A model generated the notes under the pieces. The model did not search any database. It was not told where the DNA came from and saw only the letters and a program-made list of their open reading frames with translations. Below, one piece after another: positions 17,750-25,344 of a DNA stretch of 64,000 bases (position 1 is its first letter; each line of letters starts with the position of its first letter). The translations under genes were made by a program, and so were the position numbers. Origin of the DNA: Pedobacter metabolipauper (GTDB taxonomy: Bacteria; Bacteroidota; Bacteroidia; Sphingobacteriales; Sphingobacteriaceae); the NCBI RefSeq assembly GCF_004362715.1, contig NZ_SNYC01000010.1, positions 19,888 to 83,887 on the forward strand, written 5' to 3'.

Positions 17750-17834
17750 AAAAGGAACTCTTAATGAAAAGACCTTAGCGTTCTTTCCGATTCTTCATCG
17801 AAATTAATGCTTCTTGAATAAGCGTTTCTTTTTA
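17750..17834 (-). repeat. Palindromic interspersed repeat, copy D, overlapping the PRC-barrel stop codon
   Basis: This is a more diverged copy in the same orientation as C. It begins AAAGGAACTCTTAATG and ends TTTCTTTTTAC. Its last bases contain the TTA at 17832-17834 that is the stop codon of the PRC-barrel gene, so the element abuts or supplies that gene's end. Confidence 0.82.
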
Positions 17835-18317
17835 CTTCTTTAGGAAATGTTCATCGCTGAAATGCCCGTGATTGTAAAAATCTTCAGGATGTGCCTGATA
17901 GGTTGAATCTCCTTCGATCTCTAACCCGGCGTTTCCTAAAAAAGCATACCTTACTGCTAATTCTTCTGCAGGTGAGATCACTGTACCTTTTTGATAGGTT
18001 GGCAGCGTATTCAAATTAATTAGAGAATGCTCAGGAAGAATAACCTCATCCTCATTATTATCGAGACGTACTACGCCAATCGGGATAAGCACCAATCTTG
18101 AATCCTCATCGGTTTCTGAATAGATACTACTGACCAGGTACCGTACTTTCATCGCTTCTTTGTCGAAGATCAGATCTTCTACCTCGCCAATTTCGTTTCT
18201 TTGACTATCCACAATTTCCCAGCCTGTAATGTCGGGCTGATGGTCTGCTACTTCATAATTGCTTTCATTAAGCTCTTCAAGCCTTAATGCGGTATGGTTG
18301 TGCTCATCTTGTTCCAT
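17832..18317 (-). CDS. PRC-barrel domain protein
   Basis: The 161-residue protein has one PRC-barrel (about 28-100: GWEIVDSQRNEIGEVEDLIF then VRYLVSSIY and VLIPIGVVRL), a fold found in photosynthetic reaction centre H subunits and in many stress proteins. There is no signal peptide. The C-terminal tail is His/Asp rich (YNHGHFSDEHF). Small PRC-barrel proteins often act in stress or RNA-processing contexts, but the role here is unknown. The gene ends inside repeat D and stands alone. Confidence 0.85.
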   Translation of the reverse strand: MEQDEHNHTALRLEELNESNYEVADHQPDITGWEIVDSQRNEIGEVEDLIFDKEAMKVRYLVSSIYSETDEDSRLVLIPIGVVRLDNNEDEVILPEHSLINLNTLPTYQKGTVISPAEELAVRYAFLGNAGLEIEGDSTYQAHPEDFYNHGHFSDEHFLKK

Positions 18318-18549
18318 GATCTGTTCGTATAGCTGTTTAAAAGAATGTTATTAATTTAATGGGCAATGTAATTACCTGTTGTTATAACTGCTTAAATGAG
18401 TTTTTGTTTAAATAATCAGGGTTCTTAATTTGCATTGTTTGGAAATCGGTGTTTCCTGGTTATGGTACATTTGAAATCAAAGAATTTAGCGGTATGAATA
18501 ATTAAGGAACCTGCAACTTTTTTGACCCTGTATTGTTTTACTGTAAAGA

Positions 18550-19182
18550 ATGATGTCTATTCCTTATACCCGTAAACAAGAGCTGATCCACGGACTAATC
18601 CATGGCCTTGGCGTAATATTCGGTGTTAGCGGCCTTCCTGTTCTCACTGCGCTTGCTACCGAGCATCACAATACCAGTGGAATTATTGGCGCAGGAATTT
18701 ATGGCTTTTGCTTTCTGCTGCTCTTTACATCCTCCATGGTTTATCATTTATTGGAAAATGAACAGGTTAAAAAGCTTTTCGAGATCTTTGACCACATCAG
18801 CATCTATTTTCTGATTGCCGGAACATATACTCCTTTTTTGCTGGTATATGTGAATGACAGCTTTGGCATTACATTGTTGGCCTGTTTATGGGGACTTACC
18901 CTTTTAGGTATGTTTTTTAAGATTTGGTTTACCCGAAGATTTAGAGCCTTATCTATCATCATCTATGTGCTTATGGGCTGGGCACTGGCAGCAGGAGGAA
19001 ACCGCTTTTTTGCTAATCTTCCTTTTTCAGCGATTGTGATGATCTTTGTTGGTGCAGCATTGTATATGATCGGTGTAGCTTTCTATGCCTGGGGAAGGCG
19101 CCGCTATACCCACGCACTCTGGCATGGTATTGTGCTGGCTGCTGCCATTTGTCATTATGTAGCTGTATTGCTGGTCATGTAA
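18550..19182 (+). CDS. Hemolysin III / PAQR-family membrane protein
   Basis: The 210-residue protein has seven predicted membrane helices. Family metal-site residues are present: the N-terminal E-x2-H (QELIHGLIHG), S-x3-H (SSMVYHLLE), the D of FDHISIYFLIAGTYTPF and the C-terminal H-x3-H (HALWHGIVLAAAICHY). These are the hallmarks of HlyIII/PAQR hydrolase-like proteins, which bind zinc within the membrane. The usual annotation as a haemolysin is historical, and the physiological role is uncertain. Two consecutive Met codons at 18550 and 18553 are both possible starts. Confidence 0.9.
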   Translation: MMSIPYTRKQELIHGLIHGLGVIFGVSGLPVLTALATEHHNTSGIIGAGIYGFCFLLLFTSSMVYHLLENEQVKKLFEIFDHISIYFLIAGTYTPFLLVYVNDSFGITLLACLWGLTLLGMFFKIWFTRRFRALSIIIYVLMGWALAAGGNRFFANLPFSAIVMIFVGAALYMIGVAFYAWGRRRYTHALWHGIVLAAAICHYVAVLLVM

Positions 19183-19370
19183 AACCTGGCGTTTGTTGGT
19201 GATAGAATGCTGATGGTAGTTTACTGGTATCTTATTGTTGCGTTATCACAGATCCCCGGGTCAGTCTTCATTTTGTATACAACATTCCGTAATTCGGATA
19301 AATTTTGACTGAGCATACAGAATACATTTGTATCATTAGATAAACAGAAGTTTTAATAAAATTATATACT

Positions 19371-20366
19371 ATGAAAAAAGTAGCATTAGGTAACCAGGGC
19401 CTTATAGTTCCGGCTATTGGATTGGGTTGTATGGGGATGACCACCATTGCGGGGATGGATATTTATGGAAAGGCCGATGAGGCAGAATCCATTGCTACCA
19501 TTCACCGTTCTCTTGAACTTGGCGGCAACTTTCTGGATACCGCTGATCTATATGGTCCGCTAAAGAATGAACGACTGATTGCCAAAGCGATTAAAGGCAA
19601 CAGGGATAGTTATACCATTGCCACTAAGTTTGGTTATGAAATAGATGATAGCGAACAGCTGACCTGGAAAATTAACGGGGGTAAAGATTATGTGAAAAAG
19701 GCGGTTGAACGTTCGCTTAAAAACCTGGGTACGGACTATATAGATCTTTACTATTTACACCGCTTAGATCCTGAAACCCCTATTGAAGAAACTGTAGCTG
19801 CAATGGCCCAGCTTGTTAAAGAAGGTAAGGTTGGTTACATTGGTTTGTCAGAGGTTTCTTCAGACGTAATCAAAAGAGCACATACTATACATCCTTTATC
19901 CGCACTGCAAACAGAATACTCTTTGTTTGAGCGCAGTGTTGAACAAGCTGGTATATTAGACACTTTAGCAGCACTTAATATTGGCTTTGTAGCCTACTCT
20001 CCTCTAGGAAGAGGTTTCTTATCGGGAGAGATCAGCAGCCCTAATGATTTTGCTGATGACGATTTTAGAAAATCTACCCCTCGTTTTCAAGGGGATAATT
20101 TTTACAAGAACATTGAACTGGTCAATGAGATCAAAAAACTGGCAGAGGAGAAAGAAGTTACTGCTTCTCAGCTGGCTATTGCCTGGGTAATTGCGAAAGG
20201 TCATTTACCAATTCCAGGTACTAAACGCGTAAATTATGTGGAGCAGAATATTGCAGCAACCGATATTGAGCTAAATGCTGCGGAGCTGGAAAAAATAGAA
20301 AAGCTGGTTCCATTGGATTATTCTGCTGGTGCCCGCTATGATGCTGCAAATATGCCAAACTGGTAA
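19371..20366 (+). CDS. Aldo/keto reductase
   Basis: The 331-residue protein is a TIM-barrel NADPH-dependent oxidoreductase. The tetrad is visible as Asp56 and Tyr61 (NFLDTADLYG), Lys86 (ATKFG) and His130 (YYLHRLDP), and the C-terminal cofactor region is PIPGTKRVNYVEQN. It resembles the YakC/IolS branch acting on small aldehydes and sugars. The substrate is not predictable. A TAnnTTTG-like box (TACATTTG, 19323-19330) lies upstream. An AraC regulator follows about 350 bases downstream on the same strand, an arrangement often seen for regulator and target pairs. Confidence 0.92.
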   Translation: MKKVALGNQGLIVPAIGLGCMGMTTIAGMDIYGKADEAESIATIHRSLELGGNFLDTADLYGPLKNERLIAKAIKGNRDSYTIATKFGYEIDDSEQLTWKINGGKDYVKKAVERSLKNLGTDYIDLYYLHRLDPETPIEETVAAMAQLVKEGKVGYIGLSEVSSDVIKRAHTIHPLSALQTEYSLFERSVEQAGILDTLAALNIGFVAYSPLGRGFLSGEISSPNDFADDDFRKSTPRFQGDNFYKNIELVNEIKKLAEEKEVTASQLAIAWVIAKGHLPIPGTKRVNYVEQNIAATDIELNAAELEKIEKLVPLDYSAGARYDAANMPNW

Positions 20367-20390
20367 TCTGATCTGGTTTAAATTGATGTT

Positions 20391-20663
20391 AATCTGTCTC
20401 ATGCTGACCTGTTTCATATTGATCTTAATTTGTTCACATTAATGTTATCTGTCTCACGCTGACCGTTTCATATTGATCTCAATTTGTTTCATATTAATGT
20501 TAATCTGTCTCAAGTTGACCGGTTTCATGATTCTAATTTGTTCACATTAATGTTATCTGTCTCACGCTGATCTGTTTCATATTGATCTTAATTTGTTTCA
20601 TATTAATGTTAATCTGTCTCGCATTGACCTGTTTCACGTTAATGTTAATTCGTTCGGGTTAGA
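20391..20663. repeat. Tandem array of five roughly 55-bp units
   Basis: Units are at 20391-20446, 20447-20501, 20502-20554, 20555-20610 and 20611-20663. Each reads like ATCTGTCTCAYGCTGACC, then GTTTCATATTGATCTTAAT, then TTGTTCACATTAATGTT, so each unit itself contains three related sub-repeats of about 18-19 bases. The array fills most of the gene-free gap between the reductase and the AraC regulator. Confidence 0.92.
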
Positions 20664-20674
20664 TTTAAGCCCAA

Positions 20675-20704
20675 TTAAGGACTATCTTTATGGGTAGTCC
20701 TTTA
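20675..20704 (+). terminator. Hairpin just upstream of the AraC gene
   Basis: TTAAGGACTA pairs with TAGTCCTTTAA across a 10-base loop. The structure ends 10 bases before the AraC start codon. It may terminate transcription from the reductase gene, or lie in the 5' leader of the regulator. There is no long T tract. Confidence 0.45.
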
Positions 20705-20714
20705 ACCTGTTGTT

Positions 20715-21629
20715 ATGAAAAAAGCAGTAAATACTCCTTTGCACATCCGTTCAATTTCTGAACTGCACCGTCATTTGTCTCTGCCTAAGCCAGAGCATCC
20801 ACTCATTAGTGTTGTCCAGTTTGAGGATATTAATTTTGAAGAAGACAGGGGGCCGGAAACAGTGATGCTCGATTTTTATACGATCGCAATTAAAAAAGGT
20901 TTCAAAGGGAAAATGAGATATGGTCAGAATTACTATGATTTTGATGAAGGGGTGATGTCCTTTCTTGCGCCCGGACAAATTACGTCATCGAATCATGCGG
21001 ATGACCAGATTCCCAATGGCTGGATGCTGGTTATGCATCCTGATTTTATTCTGGGCTATCCATTGGCAAAGGCCATCAAAGATTATGGCTTTTTTTCTTA
21101 CGAACTTTTTGAAGCCCTCCACCTTTCTGAAAAGGAGAACGTGTTGCTGGAAAGCATCATCCTCAACATTCAGCAGGAATACCGGTCGGGGACTGATATC
21201 TACAGCACCAATCTGATTGTTTCTTACATTGAGCTCTTGCTCAATTATTCCAACCGGTTTTATAACCGGCAGTTTATCACCAGAAGACGATCTACCAATG
21301 ATCTGCTTACCCGGTTAGAAGGTTTGCTGGATGCTTATTTTGACAGCGATATCAAAGAAGGATTACCTACTGTGCAGTATATTTCCAGCCAGCTGAATGT
21401 ATCTGCCAGTTATCTTAGCGATATGCTGCGGTCTGTAACCGGGCAAAATGCACAACAGCACATTCATAACCATTTGATTGAGAAAGCAAAGGTTATTTTA
21501 ACAACTACTACGTTTTCTGTTAGTGAGATTGCCTATCAGCTGGGTTTTGAATATCCCCAGTATTTTAGCAAGCTGTTTAAAAGCAAGACCAACGTTTCGC
21601 CACTGGAATTCAGGCAATCGTTTAGTTGA
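20715..21629 (+). CDS. AraC-family transcriptional regulator
   Basis: The 304-residue protein has an N-terminal cupin-like effector region (residues 30-150, including GVMSFLAPGQI) and a C-terminal pair of helix-turn-helix motifs (about 200-304: TVQYISSQLNVSASYLSDML and SVSEIAYQLGFEYPQYFSKL, then the end signature SPLEFRQ). Such regulators in Bacteroidota commonly sit beside the oxidoreductase that they control, here the aldo/keto reductase. The tandem array in front of it is a possible multi-site operator. Confidence 0.93.
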   Translation: MKKAVNTPLHIRSISELHRHLSLPKPEHPLISVVQFEDINFEEDRGPETVMLDFYTIAIKKGFKGKMRYGQNYYDFDEGVMSFLAPGQITSSNHADDQIPNGWMLVMHPDFILGYPLAKAIKDYGFFSYELFEALHLSEKENVLLESIILNIQQEYRSGTDIYSTNLIVSYIELLLNYSNRFYNRQFITRRRSTNDLLTRLEGLLDAYFDSDIKEGLPTVQYISSQLNVSASYLSDMLRSVTGQNAQQHIHNHLIEKAKVILTTTTFSVSEIAYQLGFEYPQYFSKLFKSKTNVSPLEFRQSFS

Positions 21630-21785
21630 TCATGATCTTGTATCTTAGAATATTAGTTGACTATAATTTTTAAACAGAGTAGATCGTAAACTTTAGCATC
21701 CTGATAAAAAAGTTGTTTACAAGCTTATTATGCAGTTGGAAAGTTATTTTGATTTTTTTAAAAACAGCATGTTATCTTGCTGTAT

Positions 21786-23249
21786 ATGTGTAAAAAAAAG
21801 AAACTCCTTTTTGCCCTTTCTCTAACGTGCTGGATGCTCTCGTCTACCTATGCACAAGTAAGAACTCCTGACAAACTGGTAAGAACTTCTAATAAACAGG
21901 TGAGGACTTCTAATAACCAGGCAGGTACGGTCAATAAAATTGATTCTGTGATGCGCCTGGCTAGTAAGCGGGGCATCTTCAATGGGAATATTCTGGTTGC
22001 TGTTCGTGGAAAGATCATTTATGAGCGTTCTTTTGGATATGCTGACGGCGGTAGGCAAAGGCTTTTGTCACCAGAGATGCGGTTTGATATCGGTTCTATA
22101 AGTAAGGAATTTAACGGTACGGGCATCATGATATTAAAAGAGCGCGGCCTGCTTGACCTGGATGATCCTATTGAAAAATATCTTCCGGGACTTCCACAAT
22201 GGTCGCAACAGGTAAAGATCCGCAACCTGATCAATTATACCAGCGGCATTCCCCTTTTCGCGCCGACAGCAACAGAAACGGATTCGCTCATCTGGCAAAA
22301 TCTAACCGGACTTAAAAAACTGGAGTTTGATCCTGGTACCGCCTATATTTACAACCATTATAATGTTTACCTGCAGATGCGGATCATCGAAAAGTTAAGC
22401 GGACTTAGCTACGCTTCTTTTATTAAACAAAATATCCTGGTGCCATGCGGCATGATGAGCAGCATGATCGATTATCCTGCGGACGGTTTGAAGATGGCAA
22501 GGGCCTTTGATAGTGAGTTTAGAGAAACACCATATGCCCAGGGTATGACCGGGTGGATCAGGCTGCCTATAATGGATCTGTTTAGCTGGGTTACTAATCT
22601 GGATAGTTATAAGATCATTAGTCATGAATCATACCTGGAACTTGCTTCCAACTTTCCGGGTGGCGAGAGTAGCCTGGGCAAAACTGAATTTCAGGATACT
22701 CAATTAAGCTCGCACCAGCACCAGGGATCGAATAGTAATTATGAAGCCTTATTTTATAATAGCCCCAAAGACAGCATTGTGATCGTAATGATGACCAATA
22801 ACCAGCAGCTTAAAGTTCATGGTATTAAATCTGCTCTTTTAGGCGTATTAAATGGAGAAACTGTTACAGTCCCCAAGAAATCGGTATACCTGGAAGTTCG
22901 TGAAAAGATGCTTGCTGATCTGCAAAAAGGGCTTGTTTATTACAAAGTGCTGAAGGACCATCATCAGGACCAATATGATTTTTCTTTTGAGATTGGCGAT
23001 GTGATCAGTACTGGCAAGTACCTGCAGCGCCGTAAAAAATTTAATGATGCCATATCTGTTTTCAAGCAAGCATTGATGCTCCGGGCCAAGCCACAGGATC
23101 TGTCTTATGCGTATGAACTGATTGCTGAGTGTTATCTTAAATTAGATTTAAAAGAACTTGCTGCTGCAAACTACCAAAAAGCTTTAGAAATGGATCCGAA
23201 CAATAAGAATGCGGAAGGTATGCTGGCAGCCTTTAAAAAACTTGACTAA
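21786..23249 (+). CDS. Secreted serine beta-lactamase-like hydrolase with C-terminal TPR
   Basis: I start at ATG 21786 (MCKKKKLLFALSL). A TTG nine bases upstream is also open. The signal peptide ends at STYAQ. A short unusual linker with the sub-repeat VRTSNK/VRTSNN follows. The beta-lactamase (class C/esterase) domain has the nucleophile motif SISK at about 104-107, the Y-x-N motif in YIYNHYN, and the distal histidine region (HQHQGSNSNYEALF). Residues 390-487 form tetratricopeptide-type helices. It probably cleaves a peptide or ester in the periplasm. A true beta-lactamase is unlikely because of the TPR tail and linker. It is monocistronic. Confidence 0.87.
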   Translation: MCKKKKLLFALSLTCWMLSSTYAQVRTPDKLVRTSNKQVRTSNNQAGTVNKIDSVMRLASKRGIFNGNILVAVRGKIIYERSFGYADGGRQRLLSPEMRFDIGSISKEFNGTGIMILKERGLLDLDDPIEKYLPGLPQWSQQVKIRNLINYTSGIPLFAPTATETDSLIWQNLTGLKKLEFDPGTAYIYNHYNVYLQMRIIEKLSGLSYASFIKQNILVPCGMMSSMIDYPADGLKMARAFDSEFRETPYAQGMTGWIRLPIMDLFSWVTNLDSYKIISHESYLELASNFPGGESSLGKTEFQDTQLSSHQHQGSNSNYEALFYNSPKDSIVIVMMTNNQQLKVHGIKSALLGVLNGETVTVPKKSVYLEVREKMLADLQKGLVYYKVLKDHHQDQYDFSFEIGDVISTGKYLQRRKKFNDAISVFKQALMLRAKPQDLSYAYELIAECYLKLDLKELAAANYQKALEMDPNNKNAEGMLAAFKKLD

Positions 23250-23290
23250 CTAAAGTTTTTTTAAAAAAAGCAGATCAGAAATATAGTCTA

Positions 23291-23761
23291 TTATTGATTG
23301 ATATAAATTACATGATAAAGGGTATAGAATTCTGGATGATTAAACTTGAAGTATTTTTTTTCTTTCAATTGATAAGGCTGGCCGTTTAGTGTATAAGTGT
23401 AATCGTAATAAGGTTCGCAGGCATCTTTTTTGAGAATCACTTTGTATTTCAATGATGTTTCCTTGTTATTGGCAACGATCTTGATCTCATAATTACCTTT
23501 TCTGCTTTCGAATTGAACATTTAAATAAAGGGCTTTTGTTTTTGTAGAGTCTTGAACGACATTAAATCCCGGGATATTTCCATTACCATCCTTAATTGAG
23601 ATCTTTGACACATCAATGGTGTTGTTTTCCAGTAAGTTTGTACTATCTGCATCTATAAAAGAAAATACAACAGGTATTGAAATCCTGTCTATAATTACAT
23701 CGCATTTATTGTTACATCCAAACAGCACCGTAATAACAAGTAAGTAAACAAAATATTTCAT
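23291..23761 (-). CDS. Hypothetical lipoprotein, 156 aa
   Basis: The start at 23761 (MKYFVYLLVITVLFGC) creates a lipobox Cys. An upstream extension to 23821 would put the signal peptide in the middle, so I rejected it. The mature part has Ig- or transthyretin-like beta content (ALYLNVQFESRKGNYEIKIV) and no named domain. It is downstream of the PepSY/small membrane protein pair and may be the end of that transcript. Confidence 0.6.
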   Translation of the reverse strand: MKYFVYLLVITVLFGCNNKCDVIIDRISIPVVFSFIDADSTNLLENNTIDVSKISIKDGNGNIPGFNVVQDSTKTKALYLNVQFESRKGNYEIKIVANNKETSLKYKVILKKDACEPYYDYTYTLNGQPYQLKEKKYFKFNHPEFYTLYHVIYINQ

Positions 23762-23804
23762 GGAGGTTTGGATAGGTGAGCAATGGTTTAGCGAGGAATG
23801 ATTA

Positions 23805-24005
23805 CTATAACTGTTTCGCATCTGTTTTCTTTTTGCGCGTTAAATTCACGATCAGGTAATATCCGCCAACAATCAGGGGTACGCCCAATGCGAGCCAGGA
23901 TATGGTATCCCAAAGGTGATCACCGATCAAGGCTGATAACAATCCTACTGCACTGATTACGGCTAAAATGATTGGGGCCATCCAGATCTTTAAAAAGGTT
24001 TTCAT
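23805..24005 (-). CDS. Small two-helix membrane protein, 66 aa
   Basis: Two hydrophobic segments (about 8-28 and 35-55) and a basic C-terminus (TRKKKTDAKQL) mark an inner-membrane protein. Its ATG overlaps the PepSY stop (ATGA at 24002-24005), so the two are translationally coupled. Small partners of this kind often accompany PepSY reductase-like proteins near siderophore receptors. The function is unknown. Confidence 0.7.
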   Translation of the reverse strand: MKTFLKIWMAPIILAVISAVGLLSALIGDHLWDTISWLALGVPLIVGGYYLIVNLTRKKKTDAKQL

Positions 24006-25153
24006 GCGTTTGCGGTTAGGTTATAGTTAGACTCCATGCGGGCCAGTTGTTCACGGCTTGATTTTCTCCGTGCAAACCACAGGTACAGACCACTAGCTAG
24101 TATTACGATGGTAGCGATGTCAAATATTGCCCAGATGATCTTTAACGGCATTCCGCCATAATCCCCAAAATGAAGGGGCTGCGAAATAAAGAAGGCGTTT
24201 ACAAAGAACGGCATTTCCCTGATGTCTGTGAGCGTACCTGTCTTGGCGTCGACCAGGGCTGGTTTTAACAGTTTTTCAGTTAATGGTGTTCTGCCCCTCA
24301 TAAATATGGAATAATGGTGTTTACTGGAAAATGCAGTTCCCGGAAATGCAATGAGATAAGGTTCTTTTTCCGGTGCCTGTTTTTGGACTAGACCCACTGC
24401 CTGATCCAGGGAACTTAAACTTCCGCTGAGGGGAGCTGCATTCTTATATGGGGCGGTCATCTCGTTAAGCTGGCCCTGCTGCCACATATAAAGCACCACA
24501 TCTGACAAGGTATTGATCACACCGGTAAAACCAACTACCATGGCCCAGGTCAGCGTAATGATGCCCAGCATGTTGTGCATGTCAAGCCATTTCAGGCGTG
24601 TTGATTTTTCGGTCCGGATCATTCCGAAATCAAACTTTTTCATGATCGGGCCATAGAGCATAATACCTGATATAATGGCGATTACGAACAAAATACCCAT
24701 CAAGCCCATAAATAATTTGCCGCCTATGCCGGCAAACAGATCTACATGCAGGCGGAACATGATGTACATAAAGCCTTCCGTTATAACTGGTGTTTCTTCA
24801 ACCTTGCCTGTATACGTATTTAAGACAATGTACTTATCAGTTTCATAAGAAGAGGATGGGGTATCGCCAACGGTTACGTTTAGCGTACCCGGATGTTCTT
24901 TATCCCAATACAGCAATTTCTCAACCTTTCCAGGGAAATGTTTTTTTGCAGTGGATACCAGCTCGTCTACTGACTTTTCCGGGGTGCCGGCAGGATAGTG
25001 TACTGTTTTTTCTTCTTCATTGAGATGCTCGATCTCTTCATGGAAAATTAATGGCAGTCCGGTTAAACAGAGCAATAAAAGAAAAGCAGTACAAATTAAA
25101 CTGGTCCATTTATGCCACCAAAACCATCTTTTTACACTTTTTATTGTTGCCAT
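24002..25153 (-). CDS. PepSY-associated TM-helix protein (iron-uptake associated)
   Basis: I start at 25153 (MATIKSVKRWFWWHKWTS). The 40 residues open upstream are not membrane-like or conserved in appearance. The protein is 383 residues with four membrane helices and two PepSY-like periplasmic segments. It has the typical N-terminal WHKWTSLI and a C-terminal YLWFARRKS. Members of this family next to TonB siderophore receptors are thought to reduce or process ferric siderophores at the inner membrane (family knowledge). It lies downstream of the receptor at 25345-27798 on the same strand, 191 bases apart. Confidence 0.88.
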   Translation of the reverse strand: MATIKSVKRWFWWHKWTSLICTAFLLLLCLTGLPLIFHEEIEHLNEEEKTVHYPAGTPEKSVDELVSTAKKHFPGKVEKLLYWDKEHPGTLNVTVGDTPSSSYETDKYIVLNTYTGKVEETPVITEGFMYIMFRLHVDLFAGIGGKLFMGLMGILFVIAIISGIMLYGPIMKKFDFGMIRTEKSTRLKWLDMHNMLGIITLTWAMVVGFTGVINTLSDVVLYMWQQGQLNEMTAPYKNAAPLSGSLSSLDQAVGLVQKQAPEKEPYLIAFPGTAFSSKHHYSIFMRGRTPLTEKLLKPALVDAKTGTLTDIREMPFFVNAFFISQPLHFGDYGGMPLKIIWAIFDIATIVILASGLYLWFARRKSSREQLARMESNYNLTANA

Positions 25154-25344
25154 TGCGTATTGTTTATTAGGAGTTAGACCTGGGTGTATGTGTATTAGAA
25201 GTTGGTGTATCAATTGGGTATTGAAAGGCCTGCCTGACCAAATCTCCTTAAATACATAAAGGCAGTTTTTCAACTGCCAATTTTTTAAAATTAGCCGGTC
25301 CGGATATTATTCCGCTCCGGCTAATGGAATGATTAAGATCTTAA

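Noticed and set aside
20391..20663. CRISPR array
   Set aside because: Units are contiguous without spacers and diverge internally; it is a tandem repeat.
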